Assembly (NCBI GenBank): GCA_903953985.1
Contig: CAJBLW010000177.1
Coordinates: 1-13,669 of the forward strand
Origin: an uncultured Burkholderiales bacterium
Lineage (GTDB): Bacteria; Pseudomonadota; Gammaproteobacteria; Burkholderiales; Burkholderiaceae_C
Direction of reading: 5' to 3'
DNA: 13,669 nt
Shown here: piece by piece, positions 13,537 to 13,669 of the stretch
Layout: each line of letters opens with the position of its first letter
How positions within the stretch are numbered: position 1 is the stretch's first letter
The notes under the pieces: model-generated
What the model was told of the DNA's origin: nothing
Seen by the model: only the letters and a program-made list of their open reading frames with translations
Database searches by the model: none
Program-made: the position numbers and the translations under genes

Positions 13537-13651
13537 TGACTTTGCGGGACAGATCTTTAGCTCTGTCCCAATCTGAATGACTTTGCGGGACAGATCTTTA
13601 GCTCTGTCCCAATCTGAATGACTTTGCGGGACAGATCTTTAGCTCTGTCCC
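13535..13651. repeat. Three 41-bp tandem repeats with REP-like palindromes
   Basis: Copies start at 13535, 13576 and 13617. The first two are identical over 41 bp, and the third is identical for its first 35 bp and then diverges. Each contains the palindrome GGGACAGA-N8-TCTGTCCC (first copy 13546-13569), whose loop TCTTTAGC adds two further pairs. The first copy overlaps the last two bases of the preceding stop codon. The palindrome resembles GGGACAGA-type repeats that I associate with REP/RAYT (Y1 transposase) elements. No transposase is inside the window, which ends 18 bp later. Confidence 0.85.
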
Positions 13652-13669
13652 CAACCAATTAAGAAACAA

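Noticed and set aside
13535..13651. Terminal repeats as a CRISPR array
   Set aside because: The repeats abut without unique spacers, and no cas gene is present.

Overview
The window looks like chromosomal core-genome DNA from a betaproteobacterium of the Comamonadaceae type (Limnohabitans, Rhodoferax or Polaromonas-like). The evidence is high-GC coding bias, the gene order exbB-exbD-lpxK-(Trm112-like)-kdsB-adk-lexA, and protein flavours typical of Burkholderiales. The genus is an inference from remembered protein families, not from a search.

Left part (1-2702): two minus-strand genes, a DedA/YqaA-like membrane protein and an L-2-hydroxyglutarate oxidase-like FAD enzyme, diverge from a plus-strand short-chain dehydrogenase. 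Next (2703-3682) comes sodB (iron superoxide dismutase, minus strand). It is flanked by two copies of an unusual long hairpin element, each with an almost identical 28-nt loop and a stem of different but still pairing sequence. A bidirectional terminator separates the short-chain dehydrogenase from sodB. xseA (exonuclease VII large subunit, minus strand) follows.

Centre (5039-8540): a 369-bp AT-rich divergent spacer carries an IHF-type site and two DnaA-box matches. It precedes a tight plus-strand run of exbB, exbD, lpxK, a Trm112-like small protein and kdsB. The two enzymes serve lipid A-Kdo synthesis, and the ExbB/ExbD pair is a proton-driven motor for the envelope. adk follows with its own ribosome binding site and a strong terminator.

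Right part (9304-13669): lexA has a perfect SOS box in its promoter region and is followed by a small unassigned protein. Then come a D-2-hydroxyacid dehydrogenase and a two-part 3-hydroxyacyl-CoA dehydrogenase reading frame broken by one in-frame TAA. The window ends in three 41-bp tandem repeats, each carrying a short palindrome.

Most of the window is ordinary core metabolism. The items that deserve attention are the conserved-loop, variable-stem hairpin pair around sodB, the interrupted dehydrogenase, the origin-like spacer before exbB, the terminal palindromic repeats and the small gene after lexA.
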